This document shows positions 48,806-60,440 of a stretch of 64,000 bases of DNA, one piece after another (the first letter of the stretch is position 1; each line of letters begins with the position of its first letter). The stretch covers positions 231,920,784 through 231,984,783 of the forward strand of contig NC_039364.1 in the NCBI RefSeq assembly GCF_003573695.1, in the 5' to 3' direction. The DNA is from Papaver somniferum. Its lineage: Eukaryota > Streptophyta > Magnoliopsida > Ranunculales > Papaveraceae. Under the pieces are notes generated by a model. It had not been told where the DNA came from. It did no database searches and saw nothing but the letters and a program-made list of their open reading frames with translations. Both the position numbers and the translations under genes were made by a program.

Positions 48806-50606
48806 TGGTAGGCTCTTAAATATGTAGAAAATAAGAGTAAAAGAAAGCCTACTTGTTAAACCGCAAGTGCACGGTGTCGGTTGTAGTTTGTGCAAGAACG
48901 GGTCGAATCCACATGGACTTGTGTGTGTAGTTGAAGTTTCCTAAGCTAAGCAGTGACAGTAAGTGACAGTGGCAGTGAGCCAAAGAAGCAAAGGCAATGA
49001 ATAACAGTGAGCAATGAGCAGTGAGTTCTCTAAGTAAAATAGTGACAAAGAAGTAAAACACTAAGGTCTTGAATCCATCTTATACCTATCTAGATAGTAG
49101 CAATTCTAGTTCATATTCTTGTCCCTAATGGAAAAAGGGGGAGGTTCATGCCTTCCTTAGTCCAGGGTATGCATTTGTGGAAAGTTAATGAGCTAAGTTA
49201 CTCAATCACCCCTAGCATTGAGTGTCTGTTTAAGGCACACTCAATCACAGGTGATATTACATACTAAGTTCATCACTTCCCTAGGCAACTGATCACTACA
49301 AGAATTCCTTCCTAATATTTTACCACCTAACAGGAATTAAATTTCATCTCAACCTTAGTACCAGTGATTTAGAACATAATGAAATAGCACAAGAAAGTTA
49401 ACTACACATGACAGAACATACTTGAAACTTAAACATTAACAAAACAGTGAACACTAACACAACAGACATTAACAGTGGATAAGAAGAAGATATGCATTGG
49501 ATTTAAAAATGAGATTAACCCAATTAGGGGGTATCTCGGATGACCCAAGAACCCTTTTAACATCCTACATCAGTTCCTATTTATAGTTTACAACAAAATC
49601 CCTAATTTCACAAAACCCTAACTTTTGGGGAAAATCAAATTCGACATACACATGTGTAAATTGGCTTCGACCCATGCTTCTTGATGTTATTCTGCTCCTC
49701 TTCCTTCTCTTGTTGCGTTGTTGGCCTAGCCCTAGACTTCTGTGAACCCTAGCTTCTCTCACTGTCGAGTTTGTAGCATCAGGATTCGATGTTACAGACG
49801 AGAAAGGAAGAGACAAGGGTGGTGATGGAATACTGAGTTTGTCGGAGGAAGGTGGTAGTGGTGGTGTTCGAGATGAAGGTGGAAGAAGTTGCAGGTCTGT
49901 TGGGGGATGGCTGTTGCAGAGAATTTGGGGAGAATAGAGCTCGATGGATAATGAGATTAGGGTCTGTTTGTTTGGGGTGTAGGTGTTCGGTTGCTAGGGT
50001 GTGACGCGGGGATAGCGAACTTTGATGAACATCGAGTAAAGAGCATTGGATGATCCCATATAGATTGAATCGAACGGCTACGATGGAGAGGTATGTAGCG
50101 ACCGTTGGATTATGAGATACAACAAAATTGACGACTTCAGATGGAGTTAGGTACTATAGTGTGTGGCGGGAGCTTCGGAGTTTGATGCACAATGATGAGG
50201 CGACCGTTGGATGATGAGATGGATCCAATCTGACGGCTCTCATGGAAATGGGTATGGATAATGGAAATGGATTTGGGTAAGGGTTTTGGGTCTTGGGTAT
50301 GCCAAGCCCATATCTTCTTTAAGAACAATTCTTCCTCTTCAAGCCCACTTCTAGTTGATCCGGCTCTTGCAAACATCATTCTTCGCTTCCTCCTAGCGGG
50401 AGTCTTTGCCGTTTCTTTGCTCTTTTCGCTCCTTGAGATAACCAGGCTTTATTTAGTACCTAAAATGCAAAATTAATTAAGAAAAATATTTATTCTTGAA
50501 AACAATGAAAATACAGAATATGGGATAAAATGTAGAATTAATGCACAAAAGATGAGTTAAATGCCAATAAAAATATATAGAAATATGCACTTTTTAGCAC
50601 TCATCA
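48806..50606 (-). mobile_element. solo LTR inserted in the MULE
   Basis: The 1,801-bp unit begins TGGTAGGCTC and ends GCACTCATCA. It is flanked by the identical 5-bp duplication GTTAC (48,801-48,805 and 50,607-50,611). It contains no retroelement domains. The minus-strand start TGATGAGTGCTAAAAAGTGC is of a type I recall for plant gypsy LTRs, hence the strand given. It splits one of the repeat units that follow the transposase, so it arrived after them. Confidence 0.88.
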
Positions 50607-50689
50607 GTTACCCAAACTTCCGAATATGGGTTGTCTAACCTTCTATATTGGCCCTTGGAACCACCTAGAGCCATGACATGGTTTTTTTT

Positions 50690-51050
50690 TGAACTTGTAA
50701 TATTCAGAGGATAATTTTTTTTGTAAAATCCCGAATGTACGATGACCCAAAAATCAGAATTTGGGAAAAACTGATACTTTTCAAATTTTGAACTTGCAAT
50801 AATCGGAAGTAAACTTAGTTACTCAAACTTCCGAATATGGGTTGTCTAACCTTCTATATTGGCCCTTGGAATCACCTAGAGCCATGGCATGGTTTGTTTT
50901 GAACTTGTAATATTCGGAGAATATTTTTTTTTTTGTAAAGTCCTGAATGTAGGATGGCCCAAAAATCAGAATTTGGGAAAAACTGATACTTTTCAAATTT
51001 TGAACTTGCAATAATCGGAAGTAAACTTAATTACCCAAACTTCCGAATGT
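50690..51050. repeat. tandem units of about 210 bp shared with 48,700-48,805
   Basis: A block with TCAGAATTTGGGAAAAACTG and TTTTGAACTTGCAATAATCGG occurs at 48,735, 50,754 and 50,964. The last two are about 210 bp apart, and the first is separated from them by the inserted solo LTR. Each copy carries AATGTACGATGG and TTCCGAATATGGG-like words. Confidence 0.8.
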
Positions 51051-51070
51051 ACAACACAAATCATTGTCAT

Positions 51071-54000
51071 TTATCTGCTCTTCTTTACTTTACGACCGTG
51101 ACTACCTCCCAGTCCCGCACGACCACGTGTTTGAGCACCTTCAGTTGGAGCACCTTCAGCGCTCGATGAAGCTCGAGTTCTTTTACCCGTCTTTGATACT
51201 GCCACCTTGGGCGGATACCTCTTCGTGACTTTCTCCCCAAACTGGGCAGCATAATCTTCATTATCCATATTATCAACTAGGTCTCTAGCCTCTTTGATCT
51301 TCTCAGCTGGCATGTGATCTCCGCTCTTCAGGCATGCAGTTAACATTTTGAAAACACGCTTGAACCTATTCACCTATTTTTTATACGTAATGACATAACA
51401 TCAAACGGTAATTACCTAAGATTTATAGGAATAATATAAAATGAACAAAAATATAAGAACACGCACCAGTCTATCATAACCAGCTGGTTTGTCTTTGATG
51501 ATACAATTATAACTTGAACCCGCCGCAGTAGTGTTGGATTTGATTTCACGGATAACCAAAGGATGTGATACGTTGTTATACCAACTCATATAGTCTGGAG
51601 AATTTTCATCACCTCGGGTGGTTCGTCTACCAGTGTCGATAATGAAGTCATTCCTCTTATCCCAGTTATCAAGAACAGTAGGTGGGCCTGTGTGAACAAT
51701 CGTGAGATTATCACCACTAGAAGAGCACAACTCCAACTCCAATTTGTAGTAATCCCCCATTTTCTCCACAGGTTGATGTTGTATATACCCGTGTTGTCGC
51801 ATCACCCTAGAGGGGTTATACATCACATATCCTGTGGGGTGCCACAATGGTCCAAAATAAAGGGACAAGTCCGACCGAACATTTATATGCCCACTGGATC
51901 GATCTTCCTTGTATGGATCAAAGCATACGTCCGAGGCCTTCAATTGGTCCAAAATCTCCCTCATGCGAATCAACTGCTGCTCTTTTGTCCTAGAACGGTT
52001 GTCTTCAAATATATACTTTGTTCCTCTAGGAGTACCTTTGCACCACCCCGGGTTCTCTCCGGCCAACTTCAGGATAGGGAAGTGGTCATAGATCCATGCC
52101 TATATACATAAGAAACCAAGTTTTAGTAAATAGATTGTGTATATTCGGTAGTAATTTCCAAACATTATTTCCGATTATATTAATCGGAAATAAAACTGAG
52201 TATATCCACCGAATACCAACATTCGGAAATAGATATGGATCATTTCCTACGAATATGCGTCATTTGGAGTTCAGTAACCTATAGTTTTTCTGGCCTGTAT
52301 ATTGGTAGTAATATCAAAGAATATTTCCGATTATAATAATCGGAAAAAACTAAGTACCTAGCTTCCACCGAATAACCAACATTCGGAAAAGAGATGGATC
52401 ATTTCCTACCGAATATGCGTCATTTGGAGTTCAGTAACCTATAGTTTTTCTGGCCTGTATATTCGGTTCTAATATCAAAAGAATATTTCCGATTATATAA
52501 TCGGAAAAAAATAAGTACCTACCACCGAATAACCAACATTCGGAAAAAGAGATGGATCATTTCCTACCGAATATGCGTCATTTGGAGTTCAGTAACCTAT
52601 AGTTTTTCTGGCCTGTATATTCGGTTCTAATATCAAAAGAATATTTCCGATTATATATAATCGGAAAAAAAAATAAGTACCTAGCCACCGAATAACCAAC
52701 ATTCGGAAAAAGAGATGGATCATTTCCTACCGAATATGCGTCATTTGGAGTTATGATATGCATATGTATTGTCTACCGAATAACTATAGAGTGAGTTATA
52801 GAGTTAAAGAAAAAACCTGCAATAGAGCCACGTTCCCGGCAACTTGGCAGGTTCCTAGCCTCGAAGCCTTTCTCAACTCTTCCATCAAGAATGCTAGGCA
52901 TGCCGTGCCCCAAGAATAGTCACCGACTTCATGGAGAGGATCCAAAAGTTGTATAAGGTTGGCGTCGATCCGGTTGCCAGAAGTATTGGGGAATATGACA
53001 CATCCCAATACACAAAGGAGATATGCGGTGGCAGCGTGGTTCACTTGCTCATCAGTTAACGTTCCATTCTTTTCCTTCTCCAAGGTGCCTCGAACATATT
53101 CATCAAAGAGTGTAATGTTGATCTGTCTTGTTCTGTAACTTGCATGCCTCCTAAACTCTGCTGTTGTTGTCTCTTCATCCCAACCTAAGCACTTTTTAGT
53201 TAGAGCATAAAGTTGTGCCCAACTTAACTGCTTTGTGTAGTTAAACTTCACAGCTGTGCCTTGGTCGGGAAGGTTAAGAATCTGCACAACATCATCCGGA
53301 GTAATCGTCATCTCCCCAAACGGCATATGGAAAGTATCGGTCTCAGGATACATTCTCTCCACGAACGCCGATATGGCCACACGATCATGTTCCAACAATG
53401 AATTCTCGGCGGCATTAGCTAACCCCGAGTTGGCAACAATTGACTTGAACCTTTCACATTCACCGGATAAAGGCCACGCAAGCATTTTTGTTGGTGCGGC
53501 GGTAGGTTTGAGTAGACGGACCGCATCTTGATGATCCTATTAAAGTAAAAAAATCCTTAATACAAATATTACGATATAACACATAGACAATACATTAATA
53601 AAAAATAGTAATTTTATTACCTCGGTTTCGTATATTTCTCTGGCCCATGAGTCTTTGTATCCAAATAGCAATTTTCCTCCATCCGCCGGTAGCCCAAGGA
53701 TTTGCCTGTGCTGGAATACCCTTCTTCTTCAAGTGCTGAGGGACAAGATGTGATGCTTTCTTAGCAATATCCTTCTTTACACCATCTTTTCCTTTTTTGG
53801 CTTTTTGGGTACCACTTGGTTGTCCTTCTTCTTCTACTCTTGGCACTGGATCAACTGGTTCAATTTCATGGTGGGGGTGTAACTTGTGGAGCAGTTGGTT
53901 CTGCACTTTGTTGAGCGGCTTGTTCAACACTTGGTTGCACCCTTGTTCACTGTTGTTCTACACTTTGTTCAGCACTTGGTTGCACTCCTTGTTGACTGCT

Positions 54001-55071
54001 TTGTTCTTGTAAGCTTTGTTGAGCACTTGAATTATCTTTGGCACTCCTTTCCCTCCTAGCACTAGCTGTCACTTTCTTCCTCCTTTCTCGACTTTGTCTA
54101 AACAACAAGAAAGGAACAATATTTACAAACTATACAATCGGAAGACAAAGTATGGAAATATAACCCGAATGTACACATTCGGACGTAAGAAGACACATAC
54201 TGTTCCCGAATACAAAACAATCGAAAGCTAACTAAACATATTTACAACCGAATATGCATCAATTGGAGTTCAGAAGCTCTAAATTTTTCATCCTACACAA
54301 TCGGAAGACAAAGTACACAACTATAACCCGAATGAACAAATTCGGAAGTAAGAAGACACATATTTTTCCGAATGAAAAACAATCGGAATATAACTAAACA
54401 TGTTTACAACCGAATATTCATCAACTGGAGTTCAGAAACTCTAAAATTTTATCCTACACAATCGGAGGTATAAAACATTATATTGTCTTCCGAATAAATA
54501 CTGGCCCCAAAATGGGATTTTTCCTATATCAGAAATTTTGAGATTTTTTCAATATATATATTTCGGTAGTGAGTGTACTTCCGAATACTGTGTGTCTACT
54601 TAAATATATTCGGGAGCCAAAAATTCATTAAACTACCGATTATTACCAGTTTGTATCCAGGAAGATATGGCCAACAATATTCGGCAGATAACCATCAAAT
54701 ATTTCTCCCGAATACTGTCGATGTTCTTGAGAAATGAAGAACACGACTACATTCGGAAGTAAATAAGCATGAATATCGCCGAATCTGGATAAATAACCGA
54801 AAACCCTAGAATTTTTTTTCTCGATTCGTCGAATTAAAGCGAAATAAACCCCAAAAATGATAGATTCTTACCTAATTGGGGCCATTTGAAGTTGACGAAG
54901 TGTTTGACTATCGGAATCGCCACCACCGACTACATTGCGGGTACTTCTTCTTCGCGTTTTCTTCATTTGCAGCAAAATTTCTTTATTTCTTGCTAAAATC
55001 CCAATCTTTGGATCGATACCCCGAGCAACATTTTTGGTTCTAGGTCTGTGGGTTTCATTTCCCTTATCCAT
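51071..55071 (-). pseudogene. plant mobile domain (PMD) gene of the MULE, damaged N-terminal part
   Basis: Exons on the minus strand: 54,872-55,071 (MDKGNETHRPRTKNVARG), about 53,621-54,097 (Gln-rich, then a basic region), 52,817-53,536, 51,467-52,099 and 51,071-51,373. The PMD core (PF10536-type, aminotransferase-like) lies in the third exon: FVERMYPETDTFHMPFGEMT, ITPDDVVQILNLPDQG and YLLCVLGCVIFPNTSGNR. The fourth exon holds AWIYDHFPIL and FGPLWHPTGYVMYNPSRV. PMD proteins such as MAIN/MAIL1 act in silencing and cell division, and related copies ride on transposons. The last three exons are open and join in phase, but exon 2 has a TGA stop near 53,950 and changes frame at least twice before FGYKDSWAREIYETE. 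I therefore call it a pseudogene; an extra intron could rescue part of this. Confidence 0.75.
52135..52760. repeat. tandem array, period about 159 bp, in a PMD intron
   Basis: The phrase CATTTGGAGTTCAGTAACCT recurs at 52,261, 52,420 and 52,579, with a partial copy at 52,743. Each unit holds TTTCCGATTATAT, AATCGGAAAAA, ACCGAATAACCAACATTCGG and CCTACCGAATATGCG. The whole array lies inside the intron between the third and fourth PMD exons. Confidence 0.85.
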
Positions 55072-55466
55072 TGTTTTATAAACGAATCGACGATGTTTTG
55101 ATTTTACGATTCGCGGCGATGTTTCGGTTGAACGAGGGAAAGTTTTTTTTCTTCACAATCGGAAGATAATATGAAACTGGAAGAAGAAGAGTTGAAATGA
55201 GTAGAATTTTTTTTGATTTGGTTTTTATACAGTTTTACCAGAAGGGCATTTATGTAACTTTAATATCATATAGGGTACCCCTTAACTAGAGTCTTTGGAT
55301 GGGTATAAATTGATGGCCCCTAAATCCTTTCGGGTGGCCCCTAAAAACGCGAGGCTTTTTTTCCCTTCTTTTCCTTGACAAACCACAAATTATTATTTTG
55401 TTTGTTTTACAAGTTGTTTCAGAAAATTCAGAACATCTTTTATGTCAGGCTCAAGGTCTTAAAAAG

Positions 55467-56598
55467 GAACGCCCAATTGTGGGGATATAGAAAATAATTG
55501 GGGATATGAATTAATATCACCATGCAATAGTTTCAGCTAAGGGGTGATTTATAGGTATGAAAATACTAAAATACCCTTTAATATTTTAACTTATGTTCTT
55601 CTTCTCTTCTCCTTCTATTCTCTTCTCTTCTCCTTCTCTGCCGGCTCCTCTCTTTGATTTTTATTTTCTCCATCACGATTTCATCATTGTTTCAAAAAAA
55701 AAAAATCGACGACTAATCTATTATTTAAATATGTCTCCTTGAAAGAAACTTAATCATCGATTTGTTTTAAAAGAATTCGTTTAGGTTAGAATCAAAATTG
55801 TAACTGCAAAGTTTCAGTTTCAATTAATACTACGTATTGTCATAGTTTTAATATGAACACCATGCCGTTTTACTATACCGACACTGTTTTTAGTATGAAT
55901 ACCATGCCGAAATTATTAATTGCCGGCATGCTCGATAGAAATCTATAAATGCCGATAGCCAAATGAAAAAACTCAAATTTCTGGGAAATTTGTATCATGT
56001 GTCGGCATAGAAAGTTAAGCAATGTACCATGCCGGCACTACTACCGACATGCTCGAAAATAGCTTTTTTTTTGTGTCGGCAGTGTTCTTACAATTTCAAA
56101 ATTGGGAATATTGTGTATTGGAATGGTGAAAGTATGAATACCATGCCGATTTGGGCCATGCGGGCATGGTATTCATACTTTTATGAAGCCGAACACAGAG
56201 TTTTTCAGGCGTAACAATGGCGAATTCAATGAAAAAAAATCAAATATCAATACATTAATACCTATACATGAGTATATTTGGAGCACTTGTATGTTCAGCT
56301 TGTTTACTTTCCTAGGTTGGTTCTTCACCTAAACCTTCATGATCATAACTATCTTGATTTAATGTTGTTGCATCAACAAATTCAATGATAATGATTTATA
56401 CTAATCATTATTAAACTAATCTATTAACTTAACTAATTATAATTAACCAATAAACATGATTAGTGATGGGTATATTAGGAATTATATAAATTACCTGGAT
56501 AGAGGGTGACCTTGATTTACTATTTAAATCTTTATTTTGTCCTATTATCATATATTCATACCTCCCAATTTCTTTTTATATCCCAATATTGCGCGTTC
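55467..56598. mobile_element. non-autonomous TIR element with CGGCAT motifs
   Basis: The left end GAACGCCCAATTGTGGGGAT and the complement of the right end (GAACGCGCAATATTGGGATA) are inverted repeats. They continue through ATATAGAAAATAATTGGGG-like sequence. The flanks TTAAAAAG (55,459-55,466) and TCAAAAAG (56,599-56,606) look like an 8-bp target duplication with one change. There is no transposase. The middle (55,860-56,180) repeats ATGCCG/CGGCAT in both orientations about ten times. Confidence 0.75.
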
Positions 56599-56732
56599 TC
56601 AAAAAGACATATTGTTTAAGGTGACATCACTACCATCTTGTGATCTTGATTTTAATGACATGTGATATTAGGATTCTTTTTTTTCCAAATTAATATATAA
56701 AGGGAAAAAAATCCACCTATTTCACGTATATT

Positions 56733-57044
56733 TTATGCGAAAATAAAAGGAGAAATAAATAAATATGTACATCTTCTCCACCTATTTAATGTATTTTCCC
56801 CGCCACAAGAAATAAAAAATACATCGCCATGGGGCATGGCGAAGCCCCAAGCACACCAAATCAAAAATACATCGTCACAGGACAGGAAGAATCCCCATGC
56901 ACGCCAAATCAAAAATGCATCGCCACGGGGCGGGGAGAAGCCCCGCGTATACCAAATTAATAAAAAGATGTCCAGTACGTAGCACGAGAACAAATCTAGT
57001 CTATCTAACATGCTGAAGGGATTACAAGAGTCGGTCGCAAACAA
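56733..57044 (-). repeat. 48-bp tandem repeat inside an open frame
   Basis: Three units start at about 56,821, 56,869 and 56,917 (ACATCGCCATGGGGC, ACATCGTCACAGGAC and GCATCGCCACGGGGC, with CACCAAATCAAAAA linkers). Being 48 bp, they keep a minus-strand frame open as 16-residue repeats around FLIWCAWGF. The 103-codon ORF has no other recognisable content, and I do not claim a gene. Confidence 0.6.
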
Positions 57045-58560
57045 TTTTAGGAATTTTTTTTGAACAACTTTTCAACATGCAAAATAAATCTTGACCTCTA
57101 CGATCTAATTATTTATGTGAGGTTTTAGTCATATATTTTGCATTCATCATCTATTGAGCATTGTTCATTGGTTTTGTCCGGATCATACCTATTTTGTATG
57201 CCTATGGGTAGCGTCACCATTTGAAGCCTTCTATACAAGGCTAATTTACTATTTAATTTAGGGGAGCCTCTTCTTTTAATTGTTTATCAATGATATAAAT
57301 TTGTCTACCCAAATTTCAGTGTTCCATGTGGCTTAGGGGCTCAATATTAAGATGTTGGAGTGAACTGATATTGTCATTTGCCAAAGAGTGTGTACTTTTG
57401 GTAGTATAATTTAAGAATGTTCTTTGCCGTTAGGCTAGTATTTTAAGCTCATCTCATGGTTTCACAAATATAAATAAATAAGTATATATTTATCTTTATG
57501 TGGAACTCTACATTTTTGTCTGTGTATATATAAAACATCCAAAAGAGAATAAGCTAGGCAGACAGCAACTACTTATAGTTAGCCGGGCTGATACCATTTT
57601 ATGTAGGACAAAAAGATTTTATCCCATGTTAAATTGGTATTTCTAGTAATTTGGTGTCAGCCAATATAAATCATGAAAAAGACATAAAAAAAATTCATAT
57701 ACAAATTACAACAAAGCTCGTTACGCGTTAGGTTTGTAGCGAAACAGTAAGGAAGAAGGAAGAAAAAAAGTATTTACTTTACTACTTTCTCGTACTTGTT
57801 TTAATCATCAGTTTCAAACCCCACAAAATTCTTAGTGATATTTGACCTAAATTAGAATTAGAATATTTAGAGTATCAAGAGATCGGTTTAGCACCCGAGT
57901 ATGTTGCGGTCCCTTGACTATCTTTTGGCTCATGGGTGGGGATCTGGGTTGCACAGACGCAGATGCGGACACGACACGATGCGGACGTGGACACCACAAA
58001 ATTCTCAAAAAACTAGGACGCGGGCACGTATATATATATTTTATTTATATATTATTTATATATACAATTATGTATTTATATAGAAAAGTCAAGTGTTTCG
58101 ATCCTAGAATTTAGAAAATAATGCTACATGTGTATAAACACATGGCACAATCAACCTGCTTTCTTTGAACAACACATGCCCAACTAAGGATATATGTAAT
58201 GTCAATTACAAAACCCTAATAAAGACTTAAGTGATTGATCTAAATGTTTGTCTTTCCTCATTTAGTTAATAATCGTAAAAATAAAGGAAGAAGTTTAAAT
58301 GAAAATGAAAAAAAAGATGTTTCAAACACGAGTTATCGGTGCGTCCAAATAAGACGCTGTAGATGGTGGATTTTCGACAAAGGCTAAAATCATAAAACCA
58401 TAATTGTACATGCTCCTGATCCAGAAATCAGATGAGTATTGAGGCTCATGTCTCTCATTGAAGCATGAAAGCTCATGCCACAAGAATCTCTGACTGAGTA
58501 TATTGTCTCTCAGAGCATACGTGAATATGCAGTCTCTCAACTGAGGCAACGGCATATCTC
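57045..58560. other. gene-free stretch
   Basis: No gene was recognised. A GACACG/GCGGAC-rich patch lies at 57,950-58,030, followed by a TA-rich run at 58,028-58,080. Confidence 0.4.
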
Positions 58561-58605
58561 ATGAATACTGAGCAATTTCAGTAATTACTTTTATATAGAA
58601 TTGAA

Positions 58606-58900
58606 CGATTGGACGGCTCCTAGACAGCTTGCCTGCTAGTATAGAGCAATAACGTCTTCAGGATGTAACAATGTTTTCCCTGACTATATAAAAGACATGT
58701 GTATAGAATCATTATGATTGGACGGCTCCTAAACATCTTGCCTGCTAGTATAGAGCGATAACGTCTTCAGGATGCAACAACGTGTTTTCCCTGACTATAC
58801 TATACATAATAAATATGACGCTTCAACTAGCTCATATCACCCAATCCTCTAATAATTAATGCTCCTAGACGGCGTGCCTGCTAGTATAGAGCCATCAATT
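58606..58900. repeat. tandem units of about 110 bp
   Basis: The phrase GATTGGACGGCTCCTA starts at 58,606 and 58,716. Each is followed by TTGCCTGCTAGTATAGAGC, AACGTCTTCAGGATG and TTTTCCCTGACTATA. A third partial unit (GCTCCTAGACGG, TGCCTGCTAGTATAGAGCC) lies at 58,860-58,893. Confidence 0.8.
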
Positions 58901-59399
58901 AATTATTTCTAAATCATTAGATTCATTAACTGAATCCTTAGAAAATATTCTACGTTCTTCATAATATTTCATTACTTCAATTCATGGTTCTTCCCAGCAG
59001 AATTTCATGGGTTACTGATAAATATTCAACGTACGAGCATCTGAACCGCCATCGAGTAAGCCCCAACAAAATGGTGCAAGTGTATTCAATAATAATGCGC
59101 TAACGAGCACCTGAATGCGCGAATGAACATTCAAAAAATGCAAAGGCACGATGAAACCATGGAGAAAAATAATAATAATAAAATATTTAAAAGAGGCGTC
59201 TAAGGGGACCAAGCCCACCGGCCGGCCGGTCATGCATCAGTGGCCGGTCCTACGCCCCTTTCTTTATTTTATCATATTTTATTATTTTCCCTTGATCCCA
59301 TGAAAATCCTCTCATTTGAGCAAATTCCTTAATTTTATGAAACTCCTCAGTTTCATGATATTTCCTTCACATCAAGGAAATTATGTAAAATTATATAAA

Positions 59400-60440
59400 A
59401 TTATGAAAGGTGTCACGGGACCGTGGTCACTAGCCGGCCGACCATGCCCTAATCGTGACCAGTCCCACACCTTGTAATTCCTTATTTTATTAATGATTTC
59501 CATCATCTCATGGAAATTCCTTAATTCTATGAAACTCCTTCATTTCATGGTATTTCCTTCACATTAAGGAAATTTTACAAAAATTACATAAAATTAGGAA
59601 AGGTGTCACGGGACCATGGTCATCAGCCGGCCGGCCATGCCCTAGCCGTGACCGGTCCCACACCTTGTAATTCCTTATTTTATTAATTATTTCCATCATC
59701 TCATGGAAATTCCTTAATTCTATGAAACTCCTTCGTTTCATGGTATTTCCTTCACATTAAGGAAATTGTACAAAAATTACATAAAATTAGGAAAGGTGTC
59801 ACGGGACCGTGGTCACTAGCCAGCCGGCCATGCCCTAGCCGTAACCGGTCCCATACCTTGTAATTCCTTATTTTATTAATTATTTCCATCATCTCATGGA
59901 AATTCCTTAATTCTATGAAACTCCTTCGTTTCATGGTATTTCCTTCACATTAAGGAATTGTACAAAAATTACATAAAATTAGGAAATGTGTCACGGGACT
60001 GTGGTCACTAGCCGGCCGACCATGCCCTAGCCGTGACCGGTCCCACACCTTGTAATTCCTTATTTTATTAATTATTTCCATCATCTCATGGAAATCCCTT
60101 AATTTCATGATATTTTCTTCAAATCTTGAAAATAATATAAAATTAGGGGAGACTCACGGGACCGGGCTGTGGCCGGCCGACCATGCCCAAGACGGTCCCA
60201 CACGCCCTTATTTTATTACTATTAATATTATTTGTTTCCCTCATCTCGTGGAAACTCCTTCACTTCAAGGAAACTCCTTGATTTCAACAAACTTCTTGAT
60301 TTCATGATATTTCCCTAAACTCATGAAAATAATAATAAATTAGGAAAAGTGCCATGGGACCGTGCTCATTGGCCGACCGGCCATACCTTGGCCATATCCG
60401 GTCCCGAACTTCATGATCCCTTCATTTTATTATTATTATT
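59400..60440. repeat. tandem array, period about 193 bp, with GGCCGGCC cores
   Basis: The phrase GTGTCACGGGAC occurs at about 59,410, 59,604, 59,796 and 59,986, and in altered form at about 60,150 and 60,346. Units contain TCACTAGCCGGCCGACCATG, CCACACCTTGTAATTCC and TTCCTTCACATTAAGGAAAT. Repeated short minus-strand ORFs here are by-products of the repetition. The array seems to lie inside a larger LTR-like region. Confidence 0.88.

Larger units (their letters stand above)
46483..55354. mobile_element. Mutator-like element carrying transposase and plant-mobile-domain genes
   Basis: The left end CCTCGCGTTTTTAGGGGCCA (46,483) is matched by the complementary right end TGGCCCCTAAAAACGCGAGG (55,354). 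Similarity of the inverted ends continues into the TTTAGG.GCC stretches. Both ends are directly flanked by CTTTTTT (46,476-46,482 and 55,355-55,361), a possible remnant of the 8-9 bp duplication typical of Mutator-like elements. Inside lie a plus-strand MULE transposase gene (truncated), a minus-strand plant-mobile-domain gene (damaged), a 1.8-kb solo LTR inserted later, and spacers full of TTCGG/CCGAA motifs. Confidence 0.8.

Noticed and set aside
51692..52111. 139-codon plus-strand ORF
   Set aside because: It is antisense to a PMD exon.
59559..59934. Two near-identical 60-codon minus-strand ORFs
   Set aside because: They arise from the 193-bp tandem array and are not genes.
59400..60440. 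Array considered as a CRISPR-like locus
   Set aside because: Units are contiguous repeats of about 193 bp without unique spacers, in a plant genome.
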